In this document: piece after piece, positions 6,522-6,596 of the stretch
Numbering within the stretch: position 1 is the first letter of the stretch
Layout of the letters: each line of letters opens with the position of its first letter
Translations under genes and position numbers: made by a program
Source: Pseudomonadota bacterium
Lineage (GTDB): Bacteria > Myxococcota > Myxococcia > Myxococcales > Myxococcaceae
Direction: 5' to 3'
Assembly (NCBI GenBank): GCA_023424585.1
Contig: JAFADT010000138.1
Coordinates: forward strand, 1 to 6,596
Length of the DNA stretch: 6,596 bases
The notes under the pieces: model-generated
Seen by the model: only the letters and a program-made list of their open reading frames with translations
Told to the model about the DNA's origin: nothing
Databases searched by the model: none

Positions 6522-6596
6522 ATGAAGCAACGCCCTCATTCCTCCCGTCTGCGGGACGCGCTGGGCTCGCTGTCCGCGCGGCTGCTGCTGGCGTTC
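6522..6596 (+). CDS. N-terminus of a probable membrane protein, perhaps a sensor histidine kinase (runs off right edge)
   Basis: Only 25 codons are visible. The peptide starts with a basic, polar segment (MKQRPHSSRLRDALG) followed by the beginning of a hydrophobic stretch (LSARLLLAF). This is the usual look of a cytoplasmic tip followed by the first membrane helix of two-component sensor kinases and similar inner-membrane sensors, but nothing diagnostic is present. A GAGGAG lies 11 nt before the ATG at 6522, a slightly long spacing. No nearby upstream ATG, GTG or TTG is in frame with it. A 13-codon reading frame starting at 6484 ends in a TGA that overlaps this ATG as ATGA. It is divergently transcribed from the lipoprotein gene. 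The gene start is fairly likely; the kinase suggestion is weak. Confidence 0.55.
   Translation, partial: MKQRPHSSRLRDALGSLSARLLLAF

Noticed and set aside
6351..6539. 63-residue upstream extension of the toxin-like lipoprotein
   Set aside because: It would bury the signal peptide and lipobox in the middle of a protein and overlap the start of the divergent gene at 6522; the ATG at 6350 has its own purine-rich site.

Overview
The window is a compact, very GC-rich stretch with strong third-position G/C bias. The gene style (TraAB-type lipoprotein toxin candidate, GTG start, short intergenic gaps) fits a myxobacterium such as a Myxococcus or Corallococcus relative. That assignment is an inference from composition and protein style, not proven here. 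I see no tRNA, rRNA, CRISPR array, insertion sequence or phage gene.

Positions 1-2505 (minus strand) hold a biotin operon, bioB-bioF-bioD, transcribed right to left. The cistrons overlap (4 nt between bioB and bioF, 11 nt between bioF and bioD), and bioD runs off the left edge. Together they cover the last three steps of biotin assembly except the BioA transamination: BioF makes the KAPA intermediate, BioD closes the ureido ring of dethiobiotin, and BioB inserts sulfur. About 55 nt upstream of bioB is a dyad, TTGTCAACG-N14-GGTTGACGA, that closely resembles a BirA operator and contains a perfect TTGACA -35 box. This suggests biotin-responsive repression.

Positions 2631-2978 (minus strand) carry a small three-helix membrane protein of the GlsB/YeaQ/YmgE family, followed by a clear intrinsic terminator that separates it from the bio operon. 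Divergent from it, positions 3159-4520 (plus strand) encode a complete RadA recombination ATPase.

Positions 4632-6350 (minus strand, convergent with radA) encode a 572-residue lipoprotein. After the lipobox come a long helical region, a segment that looks like a pre-toxin region of polymorphic toxins, and a C-terminal domain that looks like a PD-(D/E)xK (REase-fold) toxin. The lysine expected in the E-x-K motif reads as threonine, and no immunity gene follows. This is the most interesting item: a candidate lipoprotein toxin of the kind delivered by outer-membrane exchange in myxobacteria (SitA-like), possibly inactivated. After a 171-nt divergent spacer, a plus-strand gene begins at 6522 and leaves the window after 25 codons; it may be a membrane sensor kinase.
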